64,000 bases of DNA, from contig NZ_FNVD01000007.1 in NCBI RefSeq assembly GCF_900108275.1, forward strand, positions 1 through 64,000, written 5' to 3'. Origin of the DNA: Jhaorihella thermophila (GTDB lineage: Bacteria; Pseudomonadota; Alphaproteobacteria; Rhodobacterales; Rhodobacteraceae). Below, piece after piece: positions 27,721 to 36,763 of the stretch. The stretch's first letter is position 1. Every line of letters starts with the position of its first letter. The translations under genes and the position numbers were made by a program. Below the pieces are notes generated by a model. The model did not search any database. It worked only from the letters and a program-made list of their open reading frames with translations, and had not been told where the DNA came from.

Positions 27721-28337
27721 ACATGCCTGGGGTATGGAAACCCAGACCATGGCCGCGCAACTTGAACCGACCAGCCTCCGGCAGACCCGGCGCGGTTCAA
27801 CGCCGGTTCCTGCAACTCACGCCGGTTCGCATGAGCTGCGACGATGCTTTGGAGAAGAGACCTGACCACAGCCTGCGCCAGAGGTCTGACGATCGCCGGG
27901 GCACCATGTTTCTGGGCCTGGGGCCGAACCCGTGGGCCGGCGCGCCTCACGAGTGGTTCGGTTCGATCGCAGGTGCTTCCCGATCGCGGGCCTTGTCCCG
28001 TTTCCGGCGCTGACCTCGTGCTTTCCCTCGGATTTCGTTCGCTCGGGCCGCCAAATCGCTCGGCGCCGGGTTTCATGGGGGACAAGGCCGCCGATCAGCC
28101 CGGACCAGTTGCGTCGTTTCATTGGCGGCGTCGTTCCACGGGCGGGCGACGGCTGCCGGCCGGGTTGGATGCGCGCCCTGTTCCGCCTGGGCCGGCAAGA
28201 TCGTTGCCCCGGCCGATTTGTCGCGCCATTCTCGCTTTGAGGTTTGATTAACAATGGTCGCAAATGAAAATGCATTGGCCTGCCGCAACGTCCCCAGACG
28301 CGTTGGCGCGGTCATGACGCGAAGCGGGGGGTGAAGC
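27721..28337. other. Gene-free stretch between the IS remnant and the adenylation/ATP-grasp gene
   Basis: About 600 bases in which I see no supportable protein on either strand. Open frames exist but lack recognisable motifs or ribosome sites. It probably contains further eroded mobile DNA. The last 80 bases are richer in A+T (around 28240-28275) and lead to the GGGGGG ribosome site of the next gene, so its promoter likely lies here. Confidence 0.5.
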
Positions 28338-31300
28338 ATGTCCGCCAAGGAACGAAATGTCACCTGCGATATCTTCGACGCAGGAAAGGCCGATCCGGCC
28401 TGTCCGGCCCTGATCGTCGGGAACCGCGAAGTCGGTTTTTCCGACCTCGATTCCGCCGTGTGGGGCGCCGCCCGTCACCTGCACCGCCAGGGCGCCCGCG
28501 CGGGGATGGTGGTCGCGCTCGTCTTTCGGGACCAGGTTCTGCTGGCCTGCGCGCTGCTCGGGGCGATGCGCATGGGCGCGACCCCTATCGTGCTGTCGCC
28601 GAACCTTGCCGCCCGCGAAAGAGAAGACCTGATTGCCGCAGCCGACGCGGGCTTTCTCTTCACCGACGACCGCCGTTTCGTCAGCGCCACGGTGCCGTCC
28701 TTCGGGTTCGATGCGGCAAGCACCCAGAACGGAACCCCGGCCGACGAACTGTTCTGCGAATACCCCGACGGGTTCGGCCAGATCATCGCCGGTTCGGGTT
28801 CGACCGGAAAACCGCACCTGATGCCGCTGACCCACCGCATGCTGCGGGCGCGGAACCAGACCCTTGCCAGCCTGTTCCCGGTTGGTCCCGGCCGGCGCTT
28901 CATGCTGGTATCGCCGCTGTATTTTGCCACGCCGATCGACCGGATGCTGGGCAGCCTGTCCGCCGGCGCGACCTGCGTCGCGTGGGACCAGAAAACCGAC
29001 ATCGCCGAGGCGATCGAAGGGGCGCGTCCCGATTTCCTGCACCTGTCGGTCCTGCACGCCGAACTGATCCTGCGCAGTGCGGCCAGACGCCCCGGTTTCG
29101 ATCTGTCAGCGATCGAGATGGTGTCGATCGGCGCCTCGACCGTCACCGAAGATCTGCGCCGCCGGCTCAGGGACGACCTGAAGGCCAACCTTCACATCAA
29201 TTACGGCACCAACGAAACCGGCACGGTGACCTTTGCCTTTCCCGACGACCTGCGCGCGGCCAGGGGCGTGGTCGGCCGGCCCGCCCCCGGCAACAGAGTG
29301 GAGATCGTCGTCGACGACGACGCGCCGGTCGCCCCGGGGCAGATCGGGCAGGTCCGGGTGCAAAGCCCGGGGCAGATCGAGGCCTATGTCGGCAACGCCT
29401 CGCCCGACAGGTTCCGCGACGGCTGGTTTTATCCGCGCGACCTCGCCACCTGGTCAGAGGACGGACAGGTGATCCATTGCGGCCGGTCTGACCACATGAT
29501 GATTCTCGACGGACTGAACATATACCCCGTCGAGATCGAAGGCGCGCTGGAGGAACACCCCGCCGTGCGCGAGGCGGCGGCGTTCTCGCTGCCTCATCGC
29601 GTTCGTCAGGACATTCCCGTCTGCGCCGTGGTCCTTGCCGACGGGCATACCGCGACCGAGCAGGAACTGCGGGACTTTGCGCGCGAGCGGCTGGGCGTGC
29701 GGTATCCGCGCCACGTCCTGATCCTCGATGCCCTGCCGCGCAACCCGCAAGGCAAGGTGATCCGGGGCGAACTCGACCGGCTCTTGCGGGACAAGCTGGC
29801 AATCGGGACCGCCCCAGCGCAGCCGACCGCCGACGATTTCGTGTCGATTCTGGCCAGGGTCACGGACAACAAGCGACGCGGAGTCGCGGCGTTGAAGTTC
29901 AAGCCACCCGCCTCCCCCCGGCTCGAACGGCTGACGCAGTGGCGGCCCCACTTGGAAAGCCGGGCCTTTCCCTGCCCGCCGCGCGCGGACCTTTTGACCT
30001 TTCCGCCCGACATCGCCGACAAGGCGGCGTGGATACAGCATGTTCTGGACATTGCGCGCGACATTCTGCTGCTGGCGGCCTTTCCCTGTTTCGATCACTT
30101 TCACCTGATCGCGTGCAGCCCGAACCCCGACGACGAGGGGATCATGAAGACCCTCGTCCTGCTGCCCGGACTGGAAAACCTCTTTCCCGGCACCATCGAT
30201 CAGGCCCTGCGCGAAGCAACATCCTGCGCCGGCGCGATGGCGGCGCGCCCGCCGACCGAGGAAAACCGCGAATGGCTGTTGGACCGGATCCGGCGCCAGT
30301 CGCTGCCGCGCCTGTCCCGGGGCAACCGCACCAACACCTCCTCGGTGGCGGTGCTGCATGCGGCGCGGCAGAAGGGCATCCCGTTCCGCCATCTGGGCAT
30401 GGATGTCCATCAACTCGGCTGGGGCGCACAGGCGAAGATCATCAACCGCAGCAGCACCGCATCGGATCCCGCGCTTGCCGTGCGACTGACCACCAACAAG
30501 CGCGTCACCACGGCCCTGCTGCGCCAGGCGGGTCTGCCCGCCCCGGTTCACCATGTGGTCGCCGACACGGCCGGGGCGCGAGCGGCGGCCGAGCAGTTGG
30601 GATGGCCGGTGGTCGTCAAGCCCGCCGACCTGGAACGCGGCGAAGGCGTCGAGGTGGACGTGACCCCCGATCGTATCGACGCGGCGGTATCGGCCGCGCT
30701 GGAGCTTTCGCCCGGCAAACAGGTTCTGGTCGAACGGCAGGTCAGCGGCGTCTGCCACCGACTGTTCGTCGCCTTCGGGCAACTGCTCTATGCCGTCAAG
30801 CGGCTGCCGATCGGCGTTTACGGCGACGGCACGTCCACCGTGGCGCAACTGGTCGCCGCGGCGGTCAGGGCGGACCGGCAACTGCTGCCGTGGGAGCGCA
30901 GCAAGATCCGGCCCATCGACGATCTGGCACGCAGGGCGCTTGCCGCCAACGGCCTGACCGAAGAGTCGGTGCCCGAGGCGGGCCGTTTCGTGCCGCTCCG
31001 GCGGATCGAAAGCACCCGGTGGGGCGGCGTGGACGAGGACGTGACGGACTGCGTCCACCCCGAGAACCTGCGTGTCGCGCTGCAGGCCGCGCGGCTGTGC
31101 CAGCTGGAGGTCGCCGGGATCGACATCATCACCGACGACATCTCGGCGTCGTGGACCGAAACCGGCGCGGTGATCAACGAGGTGAACTTTTCCCCCCTGC
31201 TGGGAGGCGGGGACATCTCGCGCAGCCGGCTTGGCGAATACGTTTCGCGGCTGATGGAGGGAACGGGGCGGATCCCGGTCGAGGTTTTCGTTGGCGATGA

Positions 31301-31646
31301 ACGGGCAATGGAGGCCGCGCGGACCTGGGTCGCCACGCTCAAAGCAGGCGGCACGGCCGCGTTCCTGACCGGCGACACGGTGACGCTGGGCCCCGACGGA
31401 GAGGACATCCCGGTGGCAGTAGATGGTCTGCCCGGCCGCGCCGCCGCGCTGATCCTGCGGCGGGATGTCGAGGCGCTGGCGCTGGTCGTACAAAGCGATT
31501 CGTTGCTGAACGCCCCGCTGCCGCTGGAAGGGGTCGATGCGGTCCACCATGTCGGCGACCCGGCCACGACCCTTGCCGGTGCCATGCCTGCACAAAGGAT
31601 CGCGCAACTGCAAAACCTGCTGTCGATCTGGACATGGCCCGACTGA
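28338..31646 (+). CDS. Fusion of an ANL adenylation domain with a cyanophycin-synthetase-like ATP-grasp ligase
   Basis: 1102 residues. Residues ~1-485 are a complete acyl/amino-acid adenylation domain: AGSGSTGKP (about 151), NYGTNETG (about 288), GRSDHMMILDGLNIYP (about 381) and the catalytic lysine in NPQGKVIRGEL (about 470). No phosphopantetheine carrier motif follows. Residues ~600-960 look like the ATP-grasp part of cyanophycin synthetase: TSSVAVLHAARQKGIP, QLGWGAQAKII, the ATP lysine region PVVVKPADLERGEGV (about 759), VLVERQVSG and the metal-binding NEVNFSP (about 946). No Mur-ligase domain follows. Two ATP-dependent acyl activations in one protein suggest amide-bond synthesis without a carrier; the product is unknown. 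ATG with GGGGGG upstream. No tailoring genes adjoin. Confidence 0.85.
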   Translation: MSAKERNVTCDIFDAGKADPACPALIVGNREVGFSDLDSAVWGAARHLHRQGARAGMVVALVFRDQVLLACALLGAMRMGATPIVLSPNLAAREREDLIAAADAGFLFTDDRRFVSATVPSFGFDAASTQNGTPADELFCEYPDGFGQIIAGSGSTGKPHLMPLTHRMLRARNQTLASLFPVGPGRRFMLVSPLYFATPIDRMLGSLSAGATCVAWDQKTDIAEAIEGARPDFLHLSVLHAELILRSAARRPGFDLSAIEMVSIGASTVTEDLRRRLRDDLKANLHINYGTNETGTVTFAFPDDLRAARGVVGRPAPGNRVEIVVDDDAPVAPGQIGQVRVQSPGQIEAYVGNASPDRFRDGWFYPRDLATWSEDGQVIHCGRSDHMMILDGLNIYPVEIEGALEEHPAVREAAAFSLPHRVRQDIPVCAVVLADGHTATEQELRDFARERLGVRYPRHVLILDALPRNPQGKVIRGELDRLLRDKLAIGTAPAQPTADDFVSILARVTDNKRRGVAALKFKPPASPRLERLTQWRPHLESRAFPCPPRADLLTFPPDIADKAAWIQHVLDIARDILLLAAFPCFDHFHLIACSPNPDDEGIMKTLVLLPGLENLFPGTIDQALREATSCAGAMAARPPTEENREWLLDRIRRQSLPRLSRGNRTNTSSVAVLHAARQKGIPFRHLGMDVHQLGWGAQAKIINRSSTASDPALAVRLTTNKRVTTALLRQAGLPAPVHHVVADTAGARAAAEQLGWPVVVKPADLERGEGVEVDVTPDRIDAAVSAALELSPGKQVLVERQVSGVCHRLFVAFGQLLYAVKRLPIGVYGDGTSTVAQLVAAAVRADRQLLPWERSKIRPIDDLARRALAANGLTEESVPEAGRFVPLRRIESTRWGGVDEDVTDCVHPENLRVALQAARLCQLEVAGIDIITDDISASWTETGAVINEVNFSPLLGGGDISRSRLGEYVSRLMEGTGRIPVEVFVGDERAMEAARTWVATLKAGGTAAFLTGDTVTLGPDGEDIPVAVDGLPGRAAALILRRDVEALALVVQSDSLLNAPLPLEGVDAVHHVGDPATTLAGAMPAQRIAQLQNLLSIWTWPD

Positions 31647-31715
31647 CCGCGGCCTGACCGCGATACCGCGTTCCCCGGATGGCCCGGTTCCGCGGCGCTC
31701 GCGGCGGGTGTCGGA

Positions 31716-32876
31716 TCAGTTGTCCGAAGCCTTCCTTTCGGCTTCGATCTTGCGCCAGGCGGCGACGTTGCGGTTGTGTTCGTCAAGCGTTGCGGCAAAG
31801 GCGTGTCCGCCGGTCCCGTCCGCCACGAAGAACAGATAGTCCGTATCCGCCGGGTTCGCCGCGGCCTCGAGGCTCTCCTTGCCCGGATTGGCGATGGGGG
31901 TCGGCGGCAGACCCTCGATCACATAGGTATTCCAGGGCGTTACCTTGCGAAGCTCGCTCTGCCGCAGCCCGCGCCCGAGGCTCCCCTTGCCCTTGGTGAG
32001 GCCGTAGATCACCGTGGGATCGGTCTGCAGGCGCATGCCCTTGCGCAGACGGTTGACGAAGACGCTGGCCACCTGCGCGCGCTCTTCTGGCACGCCGGTC
32101 TCCTTCTCCACGATCGAGGCCAGGATCAGCAGTTCCTCGGGGCTTTCCAGCGGCAGCCCCGTCTGACGGTTCTCCCAGGCCTCGGCCAGCCGCGCGGCCT
32201 GCCTTTTCTGCATCTCGGCCAGAAGCGCCTCGCGCGTCATGCCGGGGCGGATCTCGTAGCTGTCGGGCGCCAGCATCCCTTCGGGCGGCGGCGCGCCGAC
32301 CTCACCCGTCAGCACGTCGATGGCCTTGACCGCCTCGATCACCTGCCAGGTCGTCACCCCCTCGGCCATCGCGATGCGAAAGCGCGTGTCGGGCTCGGAC
32401 CGTTTCGCCTGATAGATGTCGGGCGCCTGCCCGTCACCGGGATCGAAGGCGGCCCTTTCCACATAGGCCTGGCTGGCGGGGTCCATTTCGCGCACCTGAA
32501 CCTCGGTTCGCGCGATGCCGATGCGATAGACGATTTCGGTGCCGCAGGTGCTGGCCCCGCCACGGGTGATGGTATCGACGATCTCCCGCATGGACGCGCC
32601 TTCGGGGATCAGAAAGCTGCCCGCCTTCAGATCGTCGGCCTTGTCCGAATAGTTCGCGCCGATGCGAAAGATCGCGCCGTTGCGGATCGCGCCCTGTTCC
32701 TCAAGCTCGCGGCTGACGCGGGTCAGATTGGACCCCCGCTCGACCCGCAGGCAGATCGGGGCCTCCAGCGGCCCCCGGGCGGTGTATTGCGACTTACCCC
32801 ACAGGATCACGCCCGCCAGCAGGAACAGCCCCACCGCCAGGATCGTGATGAAATTGGACGCAAGCGCCCGCCACAT
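31716..32876 (-). CDS. mltG: Endolytic murein transglycosylase
   Basis: 386 residues. MltG cuts nascent glycan strands in the periplasm. One N-terminal membrane anchor (about residues 9-27), a LysM-like region, then the catalytic YceG domain with LILASIVEKETGVPEERAQVASVFVNRL (the glutamate in EKE is catalytic), LQTDPTVIYG, YNTY-like WNTYVIEGLPPTPIANPG and a terminal HAFAATLDEHNRNV. The ATG overlaps the fabF stop by one base, so the two are coupled. Confidence 0.95.
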   Translation of the reverse strand: MWRALASNFITILAVGLFLLAGVILWGKSQYTARGPLEAPICLRVERGSNLTRVSRELEEQGAIRNGAIFRIGANYSDKADDLKAGSFLIPEGASMREIVDTITRGGASTCGTEIVYRIGIARTEVQVREMDPASQAYVERAAFDPGDGQAPDIYQAKRSEPDTRFRIAMAEGVTTWQVIEAVKAIDVLTGEVGAPPPEGMLAPDSYEIRPGMTREALLAEMQKRQAARLAEAWENRQTGLPLESPEELLILASIVEKETGVPEERAQVASVFVNRLRKGMRLQTDPTVIYGLTKGKGSLGRGLRQSELRKVTPWNTYVIEGLPPTPIANPGKESLEAAANPADTDYLFFVADGTGGHAFAATLDEHNRNVAAWRKIEAERKASDN

Positions 32877-34141
32877 CAGCGAACTTTCCCGAAGATCAGG
32901 CTTGCATTGGTTCCGCCGAAGCCGAAGGAATTCGACAGGGCCACGTTGATCTCGCGCTCGCGCTTGGCGTTCGGCGCCAGATCGATCGGCGACTCGACGG
33001 CGGGGTTGTCCAGATTGATCGTCGGCGGGGCGACCTGATCGCGAATGGCAAGGGTGGAAAAGATCGCCTCCACCGCGCCGGCGGCCCCCAGAAGGTGCCC
33101 CACCATCGACTTGGTCGAGGACATGGTGGCTTTGGCCGCCGCGTCGCCCAGAAGGCGTTCGACCGCGGCCAGTTCGATCGTGTCGGCCATGGTCGAGGTG
33201 CCGTGCGCGTTGACATAGTCGATCTGTCCCGGCTCGATCCCGGCATCGGCCACGGCGGCGCGCATCGCCCGCTCGCCGCCTTCGCCGTCTTCGCTGGGCG
33301 CGGTGATGTGATAGGCATCGCCCGACAGACCATAGCCCAGAACCTCGGCATAGATCTTGGCGCCGCGCGCCTTGGCGTGCTCATATTCCTCCAGCACGAC
33401 GACACCCGCGCCTTCGCCCATGACAAAGCCGTCGCGGTCGGCGTCATAGGGGCGGCTGGCCACCTTCGGATTGTCGCCGAACCTGGTGCTCAGCGCCTTG
33501 CAGGCGTTGAAGCCTGCAATGCCGACCTCGCAGATCGCGGCCTCGGCGCCGCCGGCCACCATCACGTCCGCATCGCCATGCTGGATCAGCCGCGCCGCGT
33601 CCCCGATGGCGTGGGCGCCGGTGGCACAGGCGGTCACCACCGAATGGTTCGGCCCCTTGAACCCGTAACGGATGCTGACCTGCCCCGAAATCAGGTTGAT
33701 GAGCGCGCCGGGAATGAAGAAGGGCGAAACGCGCCGGGGCCCGCGTTCCTTGATCATCACCGCCGTTTCGGCGATCGAGTTGAGTCCACCGATCCCCGAG
33801 CCGATCATCACGCCCGTGCGCAGCCGGTCGGCCTCGTCCTCGGGCGTCCAGCCGGCGTCCCGCACGGCCATGTCGGCGGCGGCGATGCCATACAGGATGA
33901 AGTCGTCGATCTTGCGTTGTTCCTTGCGCTCGACCCAGTCGTCGGGGTTGAAGCTGCCGTCGCTGCCATCGCCCCGCGGCACTTCGCAGGCATAGGTGGT
34001 GGCCAGCCCCGCCTCGCTCGCGTCGAAACGCTTGATCGTGTCCGCCCCCGACTGCCCGGCCAGCAGCCGCGTCCAGGTTTCCTCGACTCCACAGGCCAGC
34101 GGCGTGACCATCCCGAGCCCGGTTACGACAACTCTGCGCAT
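32876..34141 (-). CDS. fabF: Beta-ketoacyl-ACP synthase II
   Basis: 421 residues. FabF elongates acyl-ACP by condensation with malonyl-ACP. The Cys-His-His triad is present: Cys in SVVTACATGAHAIG, His in YVNAHGTSTM and His in SMVGHLLGAAG, plus the C-terminal NSFGFGGTNASLIF. MRRVVVTGLGMVTPLACG is the usual start. In many alphaproteobacteria acpP lies directly upstream; here two unrelated genes lie between. Confidence 0.97.
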   Translation of the reverse strand: MRRVVVTGLGMVTPLACGVEETWTRLLAGQSGADTIKRFDASEAGLATTYACEVPRGDGSDGSFNPDDWVERKEQRKIDDFILYGIAAADMAVRDAGWTPEDEADRLRTGVMIGSGIGGLNSIAETAVMIKERGPRRVSPFFIPGALINLISGQVSIRYGFKGPNHSVVTACATGAHAIGDAARLIQHGDADVMVAGGAEAAICEVGIAGFNACKALSTRFGDNPKVASRPYDADRDGFVMGEGAGVVVLEEYEHAKARGAKIYAEVLGYGLSGDAYHITAPSEDGEGGERAMRAAVADAGIEPGQIDYVNAHGTSTMADTIELAAVERLLGDAAAKATMSSTKSMVGHLLGAAGAVEAIFSTLAIRDQVAPPTINLDNPAVESPIDLAPNAKREREINVALSNSFGFGGTNASLIFGKVR

Positions 34142-34340
34142 GAAGTGCCCTCTTGCCCTGAAATTCGTCGCACGCTCTTAACCTGCCCGGGGCGGCGGGG
34201 GCAAGGGCATCGCGCACGGGCCGCCTTGCCGCGCGGCCCGCCGCCAAACGCGCCAGCCTGCACCGGGAAAACCGCGCGCGCTTAATCAAGTCTTAGGTCC
34301 GGATCCGAAAACTCACCCTGACACTTCAGGGATCCAGCCC

Positions 34341-35318
34341 GTGATTCGAGATCTGACATTCATCGCAGTCCTTGCGGTCACACCCGTCACGGGTCTTGCC
34401 GAACATGACTGCCAGTCCCTTGACTGGCTGGTGCGCCTTTATCATGCGAGCCTCGTGGTGACCGGCAGCGCCTCTGACGGCTCTGCCAACGGGGCGGCTG
34501 TCTCGGACTTGCGCGAGGGGATTCCCATCGACCAGCTCGACGACAGGCTGGCGGCGGCCGGGCTGAGCGATCAGGCCCCCAAGATCACCGCGTTCCTGCG
34601 CGACCTGAATGAGGCCATCGCCGACGGCCGGGAAAACCCGGCCGAAAACGCGCTGCCGCCTGGGCTCGCGGACCGCATCCGCCTGCATGCGAAAGCGATC
34701 GGGGCCTTGCTGGACTCGCTGCGATGCGACGTCGATCCGGCCTTTCGTGCCGAATCGGTGGCCGAAAGACCGGCGTTGCCTGCGGAAAGAGCCCCGGCTC
34801 CGGCGTCTCCCCCGGCTGCGGTCCGCGCCGGCTCGCCAACGGCATCGGCCGACCGGCCGCGCCCGCGCGGCCAGATGGAGGCCTGGGCGTTCCCGGAACC
34901 GCCCCTTTGGCTTGTGGTGTTGGGCCTGCTCCTGGTTCCGGTCACCATTTTCGGAGGCCGCATTTACCATCAGTGGACAGCGGTCAGAAAACGACGATGG
35001 CGAAGATTTTACTGCCATATCGAATGCGCGGTGCTGCTCCCCGGAACCGGTCCGGGCCGATTCGTGAACGGCACATTGGTGGACATCTCGCAAATGGGGG
35101 CCAAGGTTTTCATCGGCCGACCGCTTTCGCCGGACGAACGGTCCGTGGATATTCTGTTTTCCGGCCACCGCAAAAGCGCGCGGGTGGTCTGGTCCAACAC
35201 CCTCTATTTCGGGGCCGTGTTTCAAAGCGCCCTGCCGCGCAGCGATCTTCTGGCGCTGCTGCGCGAAAATCGCGACGCGCGACGCGCGCAGCGCGCCCGA
35301 TCCCTGAGGATTTCATGA
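34341..35318 (+). CDS. Membrane-anchored PilZ-domain protein (possible c-di-GMP receptor)
   Basis: 325 residues from a GTG start with AGGGA eight bases upstream. A signal peptide (about 1-20) leads to a ~170-residue presumably periplasmic part, then a proline/alanine linker, a transmembrane segment (about 193-213, LWLVVLGLLLVPVTIFGG) and a cytoplasmic PilZ domain. The PilZ ligand motifs are visible: RRWRRFYC with spaced arginines and DISQMGAKV (the D/N-x-S-x-x-G element). It could pass c-di-GMP binding to the periplasmic side; that is inference. The flanking genes are on the opposite strand. Confidence 0.72.
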   Translation: MIRDLTFIAVLAVTPVTGLAEHDCQSLDWLVRLYHASLVVTGSASDGSANGAAVSDLREGIPIDQLDDRLAAAGLSDQAPKITAFLRDLNEAIADGRENPAENALPPGLADRIRLHAKAIGALLDSLRCDVDPAFRAESVAERPALPAERAPAPASPPAAVRAGSPTASADRPRPRGQMEAWAFPEPPLWLVVLGLLLVPVTIFGGRIYHQWTAVRKRRWRRFYCHIECAVLLPGTGPGRFVNGTLVDISQMGAKVFIGRPLSPDERSVDILFSGHRKSARVVWSNTLYFGAVFQSALPRSDLLALLRENRDARRAQRARSLRIS

Positions 35319-35350
35319 CCCGATCCCTGACCGGTGACCGGTACCCCTTT

Positions 35351-36094
35351 TCACAAGAAATCGGCAACCGGCTCGGCCTCGGCCCGGGCGGCGCGGAGCG
35401 CCTCGGACAGGCTGAACGTCTTTTGAAACAAGGCCCTCCCGACGATCGCCCCGGCAATGTTGGGGATGTATTTCAACCGGGAGATGTCATCAAGCGTGCG
35501 CACCACGCCACTGGCGATCACCGGCACCCGAGCAATTTCGGCCAACGCCGAAATCAGGCCCAGTGAGCCATCCACTTCATCCACGTCGGCGTCGATATCG
35601 GTGACGATGATGCCGGCAAAGGGGGTATCCCCGAAGGCCTCGATGTAGGCAGCGGGTGACAACGCCCCGGTCTGGCGCCAGCCCTCGGTCATCACCTGCC
35701 CGCGCCAGACGTCCACCGCCAGCACGATCTGATCGGGGTGATGTTCGGCCAGCTCCCGCACAAGATGCGGCTCGAGCGCCGCCAGCGTGCCGACCACGAT
35801 GCGCCCCGCCCCGCGGTCGATCCAGCGCTCGATCCGGTCGCGGCTTCGCATCCCGCCCCCCAGTTGCACCGGGATTTCGGCCTTGCGGATGATGTCCTCG
35901 ACCAATTCCTCGTTGGCTTCGCTGCCCTCGACGGCGTCGAAATCGGTCAGGTGCATCCACTCGGCGCCGGCCTCGGCAAAGCCGCGCGCCGTTGCCACCG
36001 GATCCACGTGCCAGATCATCGGTTCGTCCAGACGGCCGCGGCGCAACGACACGCACCGGCCCTTCTGCAACTCGATCGTGGGGTAGATGATCAT
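35351..36094 (-). CDS. HisA-like phosphoribosyl isomerase paralogue with altered active site
   Basis: 247 residues with the HisA/TrpF-type half-barrel repeats: MIIYPTIELQKGRCVSL, PVQLGGGMRSRDRIE and SGVVRTLDDI. True HisA uses Asp8 and a second Asp near residue 130. Here residue 8 is Glu (TIEL) while Asp128 in LAVDVW is kept. The usual DGT loop reads TDIDADVDEVDG and the second phosphate loop SGG reads SGV. It is probably a paralogue with changed activity; no other his gene lies near. It sits between acpP and fabF on the same strand. Confidence 0.75.
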   Translation of the reverse strand: MIIYPTIELQKGRCVSLRRGRLDEPMIWHVDPVATARGFAEAGAEWMHLTDFDAVEGSEANEELVEDIIRKAEIPVQLGGGMRSRDRIERWIDRGAGRIVVGTLAALEPHLVRELAEHHPDQIVLAVDVWRGQVMTEGWRQTGALSPAAYIEAFGDTPFAGIIVTDIDADVDEVDGSLGLISALAEIARVPVIASGVVRTLDDISRLKYIPNIAGAIVGRALFQKTFSLSEALRAARAEAEPVADFL

Positions 36095-36269
36095 GTTCGC
36101 CTCCCTGCTGTCGCGCTCATGCAATGGAGTATAACGCGGAGGAGGCGGAAATCACGGAACGGGCCGTTTTGCATCCGTCTTGCGCCGGCGTGCCGGATAA
36201 GCCGGCGCCCGGGGCAGATCGGCGACCGGGGCAAGGGCGCGGCTCGGCAAGCCACGAAAGACATGCAAT

Positions 36270-36298
36270 AAAGGCGCCTCCCCGCGGGAAGCGCCTTT
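36270..36298 (-). terminator. Probable terminator of the fabD-fabG-acpP transcript
   Basis: An 8-bp stem AAAGGCGC/GCGCCTTT with a 13-base GC-rich loop, about 25 bases downstream of the acpP stop. On the minus strand only a short T-run accompanies it. On the plus strand a run of seven A's follows. Confidence 0.6.
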
Positions 36299-36322
36299 CC
36301 GAAAAAAACCGTGGTTCGCCGA

Positions 36323-36556
36323 TTACGACGCTTCGGTGATGAACTTCACGGCGTCGCCAAAGGTCTGGATGGTTTCGGCCGCATCGTCCGGAATCTCGAT
36401 GCCGAACTCTTCCTCGAAGGCCATGACCAGCTCGACCGTATCGAGGCTGTCCGCGCCCAGGTCGTCGATGAACGAGGCGCTCTCGGTCACCTTGTCCTCT
36501 TCCACGCCCAGATGTTCCACAACGATCTTTTTCACGCGATCTGCAATGTCGCTCAT
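36323..36556 (-). CDS. acpP: Acyl carrier protein
   Basis: 77 residues, acidic, four-helix. The phosphopantetheine attachment serine lies in [20 protein letters not shown]. It carries growing acyl chains in fatty acid synthesis and lipid A assembly. ATG with GAGGAAGAG upstream. It lies 207 bases downstream of fabG, and a hairpin terminator follows. Confidence 0.97.
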   Translation of the reverse strand: MSDIADRVKKIVVEHLGVEEDKVTESASFIDDLGADSLDTVELVMAFEEEFGIEIPDDAAETIQTFGDAVKFITEAS

Positions 36557-36763
36557 GTCTCTTCCTCGTAATTCGGGGCGCCTGGCCCGCTTCTGCCCGG
36601 CCCGCAGGGGGCCATGATGATGCCCGATGCCGGGCTGTTCCGCCCCGGGCGACCCCGGGTTTGACAAGGCGCGACCCCGCGGCCGCGCCAATTCGCTCTG
36701 CGCCGCCTATAGCATACACGGCGACGGAGGCAAACGCTTTCCCGCCGGCACGCGGATTGCGGC

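Noticed and set aside
27817-28275. 152-codon minus-strand frame in the IS scar
   Set aside because: No ribosome site, no motif, Arg/Pro-rich composition; nearby DNA is decayed IS sequence.
35351-36094. Calling this gene hisA outright
   Set aside because: The catalytic Asp8 is Glu, two loops are altered and no his genes adjoin.
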